Shown here one piece after another: positions 25,941-33,984 of a stretch of 64,000 nucleotides of DNA (the stretch's first letter is position 1; each line of letters starts with the position of its first letter). Position numbers and translations under genes: made by a program. Where the stretch lies: assembly GCF_000702305.1 (NCBI RefSeq), contig NZ_JNLC01000015.1, positions 315,125 to 379,124 of the forward strand, written 5' to 3'. Below the pieces are notes generated by a model. It saw nothing but the letters and a program-made list of their open reading frames with translations. It was not told the origin of the DNA and ran no database searches. This stretch comes from Allobosea sp. 117. Its GTDB lineage: Bacteria > Pseudomonadota > Alphaproteobacteria > Rhizobiales > Xanthobacteraceae.

Positions 25941-26027
25941 GTCGCTGCCACCAACCAAACCTCGCACCAAAGCGCGCAGCCGTTGGAAAAATATATCGAG
26001 ATGGCGCGTTTATGAGCAGCCCTGCTC
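25935..26027 (-). promoter_or_regulatory. Candidate ANTAR-responsive antiterminator leader (two hexaloop hairpins)
   Basis: On the minus strand, hairpin 1 is GAGC, loop AGGGCT, GCTC (26027-26014). Hairpin 2 is GTGGC, loop AGCGAC, GCC-c-AC with one bulged C (25951-25935). Both hexaloops have A at position 1 and G at position 4, the signature of ANTAR RNA targets. The 3' strand of hairpin 2 is part of the terminator 5' arm, so the two structures exclude each other. The 62-base gap between hairpins is longer than usual. A TTGACA at 26070-26065 could be the -35 element. Confidence 0.55.
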
Positions 26028-26132
26028 CGCGCTTGAAAATTAGGCTCACCCGGAATCGCATCAATGTCAAGCGGCTTATGACAGCGTGGCGCGCTGATCA
26101 GGCCGCTGCGGATTTGATGAGAGTCGGGCGCG

Positions 26133-26450
26133 ATGGTGTGGCTGCTCGGCCTCACGCAGATCATCGGTTACGGCACGCTCTATTATGGCTTCGCTATTCT
26201 TGTTCCGGACATCAGCGCCGAATTCGGTTGGCCAGTAGCATGGGTCTACGGGGCGTTGTCACTTGCGCTTCTCGCGGGCGGCATCGTCGCGCCGTTTGCG
26301 GGCAGCCGCATCGATCGGCATGACGCAGCCAAGGTGATCGCATTCGGATCGGTGGGCGGTGCCGCCGCGCGCGATTGTGGCGCTCGCCCCATCTGCGAGC
26401 ATGTTCGTCGTCGGCCTTGTCGCGATCGAGCTGGCCTCGACCCTTCGCGC
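26133..26450 (+). pseudogene. MFS transporter N-terminal remnant, frameshifted
   Basis: From 26133 the frame reads LTQIIGYGTLYYGFAILVPD and VAWVYGALSLALLAGGIVAPF, the first membrane helices of a major facilitator protein. After AFGSVGGAA near 26365 the protein-like reading continues one frame over (RAIVALAPSASMFVVGLVAIELASTL) and then is lost near 26450. The gene is both frameshifted and truncated, leaving about a quarter of a normal MFS protein. Confidence 0.75.
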
Positions 26451-26568
26451 AAGGGCATGGGGACATATGGCGGGAATGAGCTGGTCGGGATCGCGGGGAT
26501 GGGCCCTGGCTCGGCACGGATATTGCTTAAAACTGTGCTTTAAAACCTTGAAACGGTCAAAGAGCGGC

Positions 26569-27711
26569 ATGAAGGGCGAATGGCGTATCGGCATTCTCTT
26601 TTCACGCACTGGCGTGGCCGAGGTCACGGAGTCCGAGTATTTTCGCGGCACGGCGCTTGCCATCGAAGAGATCAATACTGCAGGCGGCGTCCTGGGTCGT
26701 GAGATCGTGCCGGTCTGCTACGATCCGAAATCCATATCCGCCGAATATCGCCGCTTCGCCGACAGGCTGCTGACGGAAGACGGGGTGAACGTGATCTTCG
26801 GCTGCATGCTGTCCGCAAGCCGGAAGGCGCTGCTCGGCAGCTTGGAGCGCCGCAACGGACTGCTCTGGTATCCCGGCAACTACGAAGGCTTCGAGTATTC
26901 GCCGAACGTCATCTATACGGGAGCAGCCCCCAACCAGCACACGATGCAGCTCGCAGGCTATATCCTGTCGCGGATAGGCAGGGACATCACACTAGTTGGG
27001 TCCGACTACGTCTTTCCACGCGAGACAAATCGGCTGCTGCGCCATCTGATCGAGAGCGCCGGAGGCCGCATCGTCGAGGAAATCTATGTGCCTATCGACC
27101 CCGACGAGATCGCGATCCGCCGCGCTGTCGACGTCATCAAGCGGGACCAGCCCGCGGCCGTGGTCTCGACCATCATCGGCCGCGGCACCCAGTTGTTCTA
27201 TCGGCGCTATTGCGATGCGGGCCTCGACCCCCGTGTCCTGCCGGTTGGCAGCCTGTCGCTGGCCGAGACCGAGGCCAGCAAGATCGGGCCGGAATATTGC
27301 GCCGGGCACCTCACCGCCGCCACCTATTTCGGTAGCGTCGACACGCCCGTCAGCCGGCAGTTCCGCAACCGGTTCTTCAAGCGGTTCGGCAATGAGTCCC
27401 TGAGCAGCTACTATTCCGAGGGCGCGTACAATCAGGTCTACCTGTTCGCCGCAGCGCTGGAGCGGGCCGGCACCGACGCGCCGGAGCGTCTGGTTGCTGC
27501 CGCGGGGGGAATCGAATTCGATGCCCCACAGGGACGGATCATGATCGACGCTGACAATAATCACACTTGGCTTCACTCGCGTATCGGCAGGTTGAACGCC
27601 AGCGGCGATTTCGATGTGGTGTGGGAGGCCGGTGCGGCTGTGAAGCCGGATCCCTATCTGATCAGCCACTCCTTCGACTATGGCGGCATCGAAGGGAGAA
27701 TGCCGCATTGA
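26569..27711 (+). CDS. Second AmiC-like amide sensor
   Basis: From ATG 26569 (MKGEWRIGILFSRTGVAEV) this 380-residue protein has no signal peptide and carries the AmiC-type blocks GCMLSASRKALLGSLERRNGLLW in part, YEGFEYSPNVIYTGAAPNQH and AAVKPDPYLISHS. It is clearly a homologue of the other AmiC-like protein in this window but diverged, suggesting a different amide ligand. Its stop overlaps the next start as TTGA. The bases just upstream hold only MFS gene debris. Confidence 0.87.
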   Translation: MKGEWRIGILFSRTGVAEVTESEYFRGTALAIEEINTAGGVLGREIVPVCYDPKSISAEYRRFADRLLTEDGVNVIFGCMLSASRKALLGSLERRNGLLWYPGNYEGFEYSPNVIYTGAAPNQHTMQLAGYILSRIGRDITLVGSDYVFPRETNRLLRHLIESAGGRIVEEIYVPIDPDEIAIRRAVDVIKRDQPAAVVSTIIGRGTQLFYRRYCDAGLDPRVLPVGSLSLAETEASKIGPEYCAGHLTAATYFGSVDTPVSRQFRNRFFKRFGNESLSSYYSEGAYNQVYLFAAALERAGTDAPERLVAAAGGIEFDAPQGRIMIDADNNHTWLHSRIGRLNASGDFDVVWEAGAAVKPDPYLISHSFDYGGIEGRMPH

Positions 27712-28310
27712 GCAGCGAGGGCTTCATCCAGAATCTACGCAACATGCGCGTGATCGTCGTTCATCCGCGGGACATGGATGGCGAGGATCTGGTGCGGCAG
27801 TTGAAGCGTATCGGCTGCAAGGCCGAATTCGCCTGGCCGCCGACCGCCGTCCTGCCGCCTTCCGACGCCGTGTTCTTCCTGATCGGCGATCCGCCGGACA
27901 TTTCCTGGATCAGCTCCGACATCGATGCCGCGCTCGTCGCCATCCTGGATTCGGAAAGCCCAACGCTGCTCAAGGCCCTGCTCGACAGCAATGCGCACAG
28001 CGTCCTCGTGCGGCCGTTGCGCGCGGCGGGCGTCTTGTCCAGCCTGGTTCTGGCGCTTTCGCTGCGCGCCTATGAACTTCGGCTGATCGGCAAGGCGTCG
28101 AAGATCGAGGAGACACTCAAGGCGCGCCGCGAGATCGAGAAAGCGACGCGGATCATCATGGCCTTGCGCAATATGAGCGAGGCCGATGCCTATCAATTCA
28201 TCCGCAAGCAGGCGACCGCCAAGCGTGTTGCCGTCAGCGTGATCGCCAACTCGATCATCGGCGCGCAGGAAATCCTTGACGGCCTTGATCTCCAGAAGAC
28301 CGCGGGATGA
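27708..28310 (+). CDS. Second AmiR-like ANTAR-domain antiterminator
   Basis: I propose a TTG start at 27708: it overlaps the AmiC stop as TTGA, GAAGGGAGA lies upstream, and FIQNLRNMRVIVVHP then aligns with the start of the other AmiR-like protein. The 200-residue product has a receiver-like N-terminus, a helical linker, and a C-terminal ANTAR domain (ATRIIMALRNMSEADAYQF, then ATAKRVAVSVIANSII). Other frames extending upstream lie within amiC2. A leader with terminator follows, upstream of the nitrilase-family gene it probably controls. Confidence 0.82.
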   Translation: MSSEGFIQNLRNMRVIVVHPRDMDGEDLVRQLKRIGCKAEFAWPPTAVLPPSDAVFFLIGDPPDISWISSDIDAALVAILDSESPTLLKALLDSNAHSVLVRPLRAAGVLSSLVLALSLRAYELRLIGKASKIEETLKARREIEKATRIIMALRNMSEADAYQFIRKQATAKRVAVSVIANSIIGAQEILDGLDLQKTAG

Positions 28311-28372
28311 TCGCGTAACCGCCTGTTTCATAGGCAGAACAAGCGCTGCATATTTTCTCATCGAAGCTGCTT

Positions 28373-28443
28373 GACGGCAGGTGCCGTCTTCGTCTTTGAT
28401 ACCCGCAACGGTGCCACGCGGCACCTGACGGCAGCATTGCCGT
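28373..28443 (+). promoter_or_regulatory. Structured leader RNA before the amidase-transporter operon
   Basis: Three perfect hairpins occur in succession: GACGGC-AGGT-GCCGTC (28373-28388), GGTGCC-ACGC-GGCACC (28410-28425) and ACGGC-AGCATT-GCCGT (28428-28443). Repeated GACGGC/GCCGTC segments allow alternative pairings. The last hairpin has a hexaloop with A1 but A, not G, at position 4, so it only partly fits the ANTAR rule. A further GGCT-ACGA-AGCC hairpin (28451-28462) overlaps the terminator arm. The upstream AmiR-like protein is the likely ligand. Confidence 0.5.
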
Positions 28444-28457
28444 TACATCCGGCTACG

Positions 28458-28505
28458 AAGCCCTCGATAGCGTCCTTGGACGCCGTCGGGGGCTTTTTCG
28501 TTTTT
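28458..28505 (+). terminator. Leader terminator before the nitrilase-family amidase gene
   Basis: AAGCCC (28458-28463) pairs with GGGCTT (28490-28495), enclosing an inner stem GCGTC-CTTG-GACGC (28470-28483), and is followed by a U-tract TTTTTCGTTTTT. It ends about 15 bases before the GTG start, so it can only act as a conditional attenuator. The U-tract is nearly the same as that of the terminator at 25904-25940. Confidence 0.85.
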
Positions 28506-28519
28506 ATCTGGGGAAATTC

Positions 28520-29359
28520 GTGCTCATCGCCTGCATCCAAATGGAACCCCTGATCGGCGAGACGGCAAGGAACGTCGCTCGCTCACTCGATTTCGCGAGG
28601 CAGGCGGCGGAGCGCGGCGCCAGGCTCGTCGTCCTGCCGGAGCTTGCCAATACTGGCTATGTGTTCGAGACCCGAGCCGAGGCGGAAGCGCTTGCGGAGA
28701 CCGTTCCATCCGGCCCGACCGTCGCGGCCTGGAGCCGGCTGTGCGAAGAACTCGACCTCCATTTGGTGGCCGGTATCGCCGAGAAGGCCGGGGACAAGCT
28801 CTTCAACAGTGCAGTTCTCATCGGCCCCGGCGGCTGCGTTGGCGTCTACCGAAAGATGCACCTGTGGGGCGACGAGAAGAAGGTCTTCACGCCCGGCGAC
28901 CTGCCGTTTCCCGTCTACGACACGCCGATTGGCCAGATCGCGATGGCGATCTGCTACGACGGCTGGTTCCCGGAAACCTACCGGCTCTACGCGCTTAACG
29001 GCGCGCGGCTGGTCTGCGTACCGACCAATTGGGTGCCAATGCCCGGCCAGCCGGACGACCGCTCCGCCATGGCCAACACGCTGGTGATGGCGGCAGCCCA
29101 CACCAATGGCCTGGTCATCGCCTGCGCCGATCGGGTCGGAGTCGAACGGGGCCAGCCTTTCGAAGGCCAGAGCCTCATCGTCGACAAGACCGGCTGGCCG
29201 CTCGCGGGGCCGGCCAGCAGAACCAACGAAGAAATCATTCTTGCCGACATCACGCTGGAGCCGCGCAAAGGCATCGGTGCCGACAACGACGTTCTCTCCG
29301 ACCGTCGCACCGACATCTACGCGGAGATGCTGGGTCTCGACAGGACCGACAACCCGTAA
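28520..29359 (+). CDS. Nitrilase-superfamily amidohydrolase (carbon-nitrogen hydrolase)
   Basis: The start is GTG 28520 with GGGGAAA just upstream. The 279-residue protein is one nitrilase domain with the full triad: Glu41 (VLPELANTGY), Lys112 (YRKMHLW) and Cys145 (AICYDGWFPE). The length fits single-domain members that hydrolyse aliphatic amides or N-carbamoyl compounds. It is the first structural gene after the amiC2-amiR2 leader, so the compound sensed by AmiC2 is probably its substrate or product. Exact substrate unknown. Confidence 0.92.
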   Translation: MLIACIQMEPLIGETARNVARSLDFARQAAERGARLVVLPELANTGYVFETRAEAEALAETVPSGPTVAAWSRLCEELDLHLVAGIAEKAGDKLFNSAVLIGPGGCVGVYRKMHLWGDEKKVFTPGDLPFPVYDTPIGQIAMAICYDGWFPETYRLYALNGARLVCVPTNWVPMPGQPDDRSAMANTLVMAAAHTNGLVIACADRVGVERGQPFEGQSLIVDKTGWPLAGPASRTNEEIILADITLEPRKGIGADNDVLSDRRTDIYAEMLGLDRTDNP

Positions 29360-29385
29360 ACCCCACGATCTGAGGAAGGTGACAG

Positions 29386-30543
29386 ATGAGACGGATACCT
29401 GTGTTGCTGGCGAGCGCGGCCTTTCTTGTCGGCGCTGTACATATCGGGCATGCCGCTGATGACATCGTCATCGGCGTGCCGGTCGGACTCAGCGGCGCCA
29501 ACAGCGTCGTCGCGCCCTCGGTCGTCCAGGCGGCGGAACTCGCGGTAGACGAGGTCAACGCGGCGGGCGGCGTCCTCGGCCGCAAGCTCAGGCTCGAAGT
29601 CGCCGATGACGGCTCGGGCGCGGCCGGCGCCCAGAAGGCGTATGATGCTCTGATCTTCCAGAAGAAGGTCGACGCGCTCATCTCGATGGAGACCAGCGCG
29701 GCGCGCAATGCCGGCCTGCCCATCGTCTCGCGCGGCAAGGTGCCGTTCATCTACACGTCCTTCTACGAAGGGCGTTCCTGCAACAAGTACATGTACATCA
29801 ACGCCTGGGTGCCGGACCAGCAGGTGGCACCGATGGTCGACTTCTTCATGAAGGAGAAGGGCGCCAAGACCTTCTTCCTGATCGGCAGCGACTATGCCTT
29901 CGGCCGCGGCATGCTGGAGTTCACCCGCGCTTATGTCGAGAAGGCCGGTGGCAAGGTGCTCGGCGAAGAGTACAATCCGATGGACGCGACCGACTGGACG
30001 GCCGTCATCAGCAAGGTCCGCGCCACCAATCCGGATGCGCTGCTGATCTCCACCGCCGGCGGTGCGCCAAACGTCACCCTGACCAAGCAGCTCCGCACGG
30101 CGGGCATCACCGCCCACTACGGCAATCTCGGCCTCGACGAAGGCACCGCCAAGAGCATGGGCGCGGATGCGCAGGGCACCTATCTGGCCGGCTCCTACTA
30201 CACGAGCCTTGATACTGACGCGAACAAGAAGTTCCTCGCGGCGATGAAGCAGAAGTTCGGCGACAAGCTGGAGACGCCGAACGATCTCTCCGCGCCGGAA
30301 TACGAGGCTGTCCATGCCTATGCGAAGGCACTGGCGAAGGCCGGCACGACCCAGACCGACAAGGTGATCGAGGCGCTGGCGACCGTCTCGGTCGAAGGGC
30401 CGCGCGGCACCATCATCATGAACAAGCAGCGCCACGCGCCGCTCACCATGTATCTCGGTCAGGTCCAGCCCGACGGCAGCGTCAAGATCATGTCCGAGTT
30501 CAAGAATGTGGATCCGGGTCCGCAGTGCCCCAATCTCGGCTGA
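29386..30543 (+). CDS. Amide/branched-chain-type ABC binding protein
   Basis: The 385-residue protein has a signal peptide (MRRIPVLLASAAFLVGAVHIG, cleavage near GHA at residue 24) and the type I periplasmic-binding fold of LivJ-like proteins, starting DDIVIGVPVGLSGANS, with DEVNAAGGVLGRKLRLEVADD in the first lobe. It follows the amidase gene by 26 bases and precedes two permease and two ATPase functions, so it sets import specificity for this second system. Confidence 0.9.
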   Translation: MRRIPVLLASAAFLVGAVHIGHAADDIVIGVPVGLSGANSVVAPSVVQAAELAVDEVNAAGGVLGRKLRLEVADDGSGAAGAQKAYDALIFQKKVDALISMETSAARNAGLPIVSRGKVPFIYTSFYEGRSCNKYMYINAWVPDQQVAPMVDFFMKEKGAKTFFLIGSDYAFGRGMLEFTRAYVEKAGGKVLGEEYNPMDATDWTAVISKVRATNPDALLISTAGGAPNVTLTKQLRTAGITAHYGNLGLDEGTAKSMGADAQGTYLAGSYYTSLDTDANKKFLAAMKQKFGDKLETPNDLSAPEYEAVHAYAKALAKAGTTQTDKVIEALATVSVEGPRGTIIMNKQRHAPLTMYLGQVQPDGSVKIMSEFKNVDPGPQCPNLG

Positions 30544-30553
30544 TCATGAAGTC

Positions 30554-30580
30554 CGCCGCGCCCGGCAATCGGGCGCGGCG
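30554..30580 (+). repeat. 11-bp perfect hairpin after the second binding-protein gene
   Basis: CGCCGCGCCCG (30554-30564) is perfectly complementary to 30570-30580 with a five-base loop. No T-run follows. As in the other importers here, it separates the binding-protein message from the permease message. Confidence 0.7.
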
Positions 30581-30593
30581 CATTTATTGCTGA

Positions 30594-31439
30594 GTGGCGG
30601 ACATGGTTGCGCAGTTTCTCGATATCATCACCACCGCAGCCTTCCTCTATGTCGTCTCGAGCGGATTGCTGCTCGTGTTCGGCGTGATGAAGATCATCAA
30701 CTTCGCCCATGGCGCGATGCTGACGCTGGGCGGCTATGCGGCCTTGCTGTGCACTAAGGCCGGCCTCAACCCGTGGCTGGGCCTGCCTCTTGCCGCGCTG
30801 ATCGGCGGCCTCGCGGGCATCCTGGTCGAGCGGCTGGCGGTACGCCCGCTCTATGCGCGCCCGCTCGACGCCATTCTGGCGACGTGGGGTCTCGGCATCG
30901 TCATCGGACAGTTGATCACCCTCTATTTCGGCCGCGGCGTGCAATTCGCCGAGGCGCCGCTGACCGGCACGGTCAATGTGCTGGGCGAGAGCTATTCGAT
31001 TTATCGGCTGAGCGTCGTCGCCGTCGCAGCGGCTCTCGGCGGCGTGCTGACGCTGATCCTGCGCGGCACGCGCCTCGGGTTGGAGACGCGGGCGGTCATC
31101 ATGAACGAGGATCTGGCACGCGGCCTTGGCATCAACAGCCGGCTGGTAAGGTTCCTCACCTTCACACTGGGATCCGCTCTTGCCGGCATCGCCGGCATGC
31201 TGATCACGCCGATCTCCAGCATCGACCCGAACATGGGCGTACCCTGGCTGGTCAATGCCTTCATGCTCGTCCTCGTCTCGGGTCACTCCCTGACGACGCT
31301 CGTCGTCTCCTGTCTCGTCCTCGGCGGCGCGCAGGTCCTGGTGAGCGCCTACGTCAATCCCATTCTCGGCGGGCTCACCATCGCCGTGCTGGCCGCGATC
31401 ATCCTGCGCATCAGGCCGGAAGGATTCGCCCGTGCTTGA
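30594..31439 (+). CDS. ABC transporter permease (LivH-like)
   Basis: The GTG at 30594 (or ATG at 30603) begins a permease of about 281 residues. MKIINFAHGAMLTLGGYAAL is the LivH-type block, followed by several membrane segments and NPILGGLTIAVLAAIILRIRP at the end. Its stop overlaps the start of the next gene by eight bases. Confidence 0.9.
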   Translation: MADMVAQFLDIITTAAFLYVVSSGLLLVFGVMKIINFAHGAMLTLGGYAALLCTKAGLNPWLGLPLAALIGGLAGILVERLAVRPLYARPLDAILATWGLGIVIGQLITLYFGRGVQFAEAPLTGTVNVLGESYSIYRLSVVAVAAALGGVLTLILRGTRLGLETRAVIMNEDLARGLGINSRLVRFLTFTLGSALAGIAGMLITPISSIDPNMGVPWLVNAFMLVLVSGHSLTTLVVSCLVLGGAQVLVSAYVNPILGGLTIAVLAAIILRIRPEGFARA

Positions 31440-33279
31440 GAACACCGAGACCGTCACCCGGCCGAAGGCGCGCGCATCAGGCGAGACGTGGCGCGCACTG
31501 GCGCCGGCGATCGCCATCGCTCTCGTTGGCGCCGCCGTCATCGGCATCGGTCCCTATGTGCTCGATTCCTATTCGCTTAGCGTGCTGACGCGATCGCTGC
31601 TCTATGCCGCTGTCGCGCTTACCGTGGACCTGCTCTGGGGTTATATGGGCATCCTCACCTTCGGGCAGTCTGCCTTCTTTGCCGCCGGCGCCTATGCGGC
31701 AGGCCTCATCTTCAGCCATGTCGGCTTCAGCCCGGCGACCGCGCCGCTTGCCCTGGTGGGGGGCGTCGTGGTCGCGCTGGTGCTGGCCGGCATCGTCGGA
31801 TGGCTCGCCTTCTGGCACGGCGCCACCAACCTTTATGCGTCAGTCATCACGCTCGTCCTGCCGATCGTCTGCACTCAGCTGATCTTCTCCGGCGGAAACT
31901 TCACGGGTTCCAGCAGCGGCCTGTCTGGCTTCGAGAGCTTCGACCTCTCCATGGAGGCCTGGTTCTGGCTGAGCGGCAGTTTCCTGACCGCCATCACTGC
32001 CATGGCGTGGCTGCTCGTCAACAGCGACGCGGGGCGCGTCCTCGTGGCAATCCGGGAGAACGAGCAGCGATGCCAATATCTCGGCATCGACACGCCCCGC
32101 GTGAAGACGCTGATCTTCTTGCTCTGCGCCGTCATCGGCGCGATCGCCGGCTACATCTTCGCGGGATATGCGATGGTCGTCTCGCCGGAGCTTGCGGGGT
32201 TCGTGTTCGGCACCGAACTCGTCATATGGACCGCGCTCGGAGGTCGGGCGACCTTGATAGGGCCTGTGCTCGGCACGCTTCTCGTCGACTACGAGAGCGC
32301 TCAACTGAGCGGAGACTACCCGTTCGTCTGGAAGCTGATCATCGGCAGCGCCTTCGTTCTGGTCATCGTCGCTTTTCCGCGCGGCCTGCTGCCACTGGTC
32401 TCCGGCGCGGCATCGCGGATCGGTCGGCATGTGCTGCCGGGCGGAACTGGGGAGCGGGCCGTGTCGGTTCCGCGCCTGCTCGCCCTGCCGGTCTCCGATG
32501 CGCAGGGCACCGAGGCAGGAAGCGGCCCGGCATTGAAGGTCTCCGGCGTGCGCAAGAGCTTCGGCAGCCTCACGGTGCTGGACGGCATCGATTTCCGCGC
32601 CCATGCGGGAGAGCTCGTCAGCCTTGTCGGCCCCAACGGCGCGGGCAAGACGACGCTGATGCGCTGTATCGCGGATGGCACGGAAAGGACATCCGGCGAG
32701 GTGGTGGTCAACGGCCACGATCTTGGACGCGCCACTCCGGAACGCTGTGTGGCGCTCGGCGTCGGCCGGAAGTTCCAGACCGCCAACGTATTCGACACGC
32801 TCACCGTTGCCGAATGCCTGCGGCTCGCGCGTTCCCGCCATGAGCGGCCCTCGCTCTGGCGCCGCAGGGACGTGCTCCATCTGCCGGAGGCGTCGCTGCA
32901 TGTCGTGCGGGTGACCGGGCTGGCCTCGCGGCTCGGGGAAGAGGCGCGTCTGCTCTCGCATGGTCTGAAGCAGGCGCTGGAGCTGGCGATGGTGTTGGCT
33001 CTGGAACCGCGGGTCGTGCTGCTCGACGAGCCCACTGCCGGGCTGACCAAGGCCGAGCGAACGCAGATCGGCAGCATCCTTACCGACATCGTTCGGACGC
33101 GGGGGCTGTGCGTTCTGCTCGTCGAGCACGACCTCGGTTTTGTCCGGGAGATCAGTTCACGGGTCATCGTGCTGCATCAGGGCAGGATTCTGCTCGACGG
33201 CTCGGTCGATGACGTGGTGTCATCCGAACTCGTCGCCAGCGTCTACACCGGCGCGGTCAATCTGGAGCACACCGCATGA
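31432..33279 (+). CDS. Fused ABC permease-ATPase (LivM-LivG)
   Basis: One 615-residue chain joins a LivM-type permease (about residues 20-325, with LTFGQSAFFAAGAYAAG and VLVAIRENEQRCQYLGID) to a LivG-type ATPase (about 366-615, Walker A GPNGAGKTT at 400-408, signature LSHGLKQ, Walker [12 protein letters not shown]-loop VEHD). A Pro/Gly-rich linker of about 40 residues connects them. Such fusions are known in branched-chain-type importers. In the paralogous system of this window the two are separate genes. Start is GTG 31432. Confidence 0.92.
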   Translation: MLENTETVTRPKARASGETWRALAPAIAIALVGAAVIGIGPYVLDSYSLSVLTRSLLYAAVALTVDLLWGYMGILTFGQSAFFAAGAYAAGLIFSHVGFSPATAPLALVGGVVVALVLAGIVGWLAFWHGATNLYASVITLVLPIVCTQLIFSGGNFTGSSSGLSGFESFDLSMEAWFWLSGSFLTAITAMAWLLVNSDAGRVLVAIRENEQRCQYLGIDTPRVKTLIFLLCAVIGAIAGYIFAGYAMVVSPELAGFVFGTELVIWTALGGRATLIGPVLGTLLVDYESAQLSGDYPFVWKLIIGSAFVLVIVAFPRGLLPLVSGAASRIGRHVLPGGTGERAVSVPRLLALPVSDAQGTEAGSGPALKVSGVRKSFGSLTVLDGIDFRAHAGELVSLVGPNGAGKTTLMRCIADGTERTSGEVVVNGHDLGRATPERCVALGVGRKFQTANVFDTLTVAECLRLARSRHERPSLWRRRDVLHLPEASLHVVRVTGLASRLGEEARLLSHGLKQALELAMVLALEPRVVLLDEPTAGLTKAERTQIGSILTDIVRTRGLCVLLVEHDLGFVREISSRVIVLHQGRILLDGSVDDVVSSELVASVYTGAVNLEHTA

Positions 33280-33977
33280 GCGCGGCGCTCCATGTCTCGG
33301 ACCTGACCTGCGGCTATGGCGAGTCCGTCGTCATTCAAGACCTCTCGTTCGATCTCGCACATGGGGAAATCCTCGCCGTGCTTGGCAAGAACGGCATGGG
33401 AAAATCGACTCTCCTTCGCACGATCATGGGCTTCCTGCGCAAGCAGACAGGCCGGGTTGAGCTGAACGGGCGGGATATCAGTGTGGCGGCACCATACCGG
33501 ATCGCGCGGCTCGGCGTCGGTTATGTCGCGCAAGAGAAGGCCCTGTTCCAGGACCTGACGGTCGAGGAGAATATCCGTCTCGCAGTGCATGGGCGCTCCT
33601 ATGCGCAAGCGCTCGATGCGGTGAAGAAGGTCTTCCCCTTCCTGCTGGAGCGCCGCTCGCAGCGTGCGGGAACACTCAGCGGCGGTGAGCAGAAGATGCT
33701 TCTCATGGCCCGCACGCTCGCAACGGGTGCCCGGGTCATGCTCGTCGACGAGATTACTGAAGGGCTACAGCCGAAGATGGTGGCACGGATCGGCGATGCT
33801 GTCCGGCAGGCGCGCGAGGTCCACGGCGCCAGCTTCCTCGTCGTCGAGCAGCATCTCGGCTTCGCTCTCGACGTTGCCGATCGCTACCTCGTTATCCAGA
33901 ACGGCGAAATCATCCTCTCGGGAGACTGCCGCGAATCCGGCGCATCGAGTCAAATCGCCAAATATCTCAGCCTCTAG
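33276..33977 (+). CDS. ABC transporter ATPase (LivF-like)
   Basis: The 233-residue ATPase overlaps the fusion gene by ATGA. It has Walker A GKNGMGKST, signature LSGGEQK, and H-loop VEQH. The Walker B end reads MLVDEITEG, with Ile in place of the usual Pro after Asp-Glu; the catalytic Glu is kept. It is the second ATPase of the importer. Confidence 0.92.
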   Translation: MSAALHVSDLTCGYGESVVIQDLSFDLAHGEILAVLGKNGMGKSTLLRTIMGFLRKQTGRVELNGRDISVAAPYRIARLGVGYVAQEKALFQDLTVEENIRLAVHGRSYAQALDAVKKVFPFLLERRSQRAGTLSGGEQKMLLMARTLATGARVMLVDEITEGLQPKMVARIGDAVRQAREVHGASFLVVEQHLGFALDVADRYLVIQNGEIILSGDCRESGASSQIAKYLSL

Positions 33978-33984
33978 GTCGCCC

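Noticed and set aside
28410..28462. A true mini-ykkC (guanidine-II) riboswitch
   Set aside because: One of the two loops is ACGC, not ACGR, and the flanking genes are not the usual guanidine genes; kept only as an alternative within a finding.
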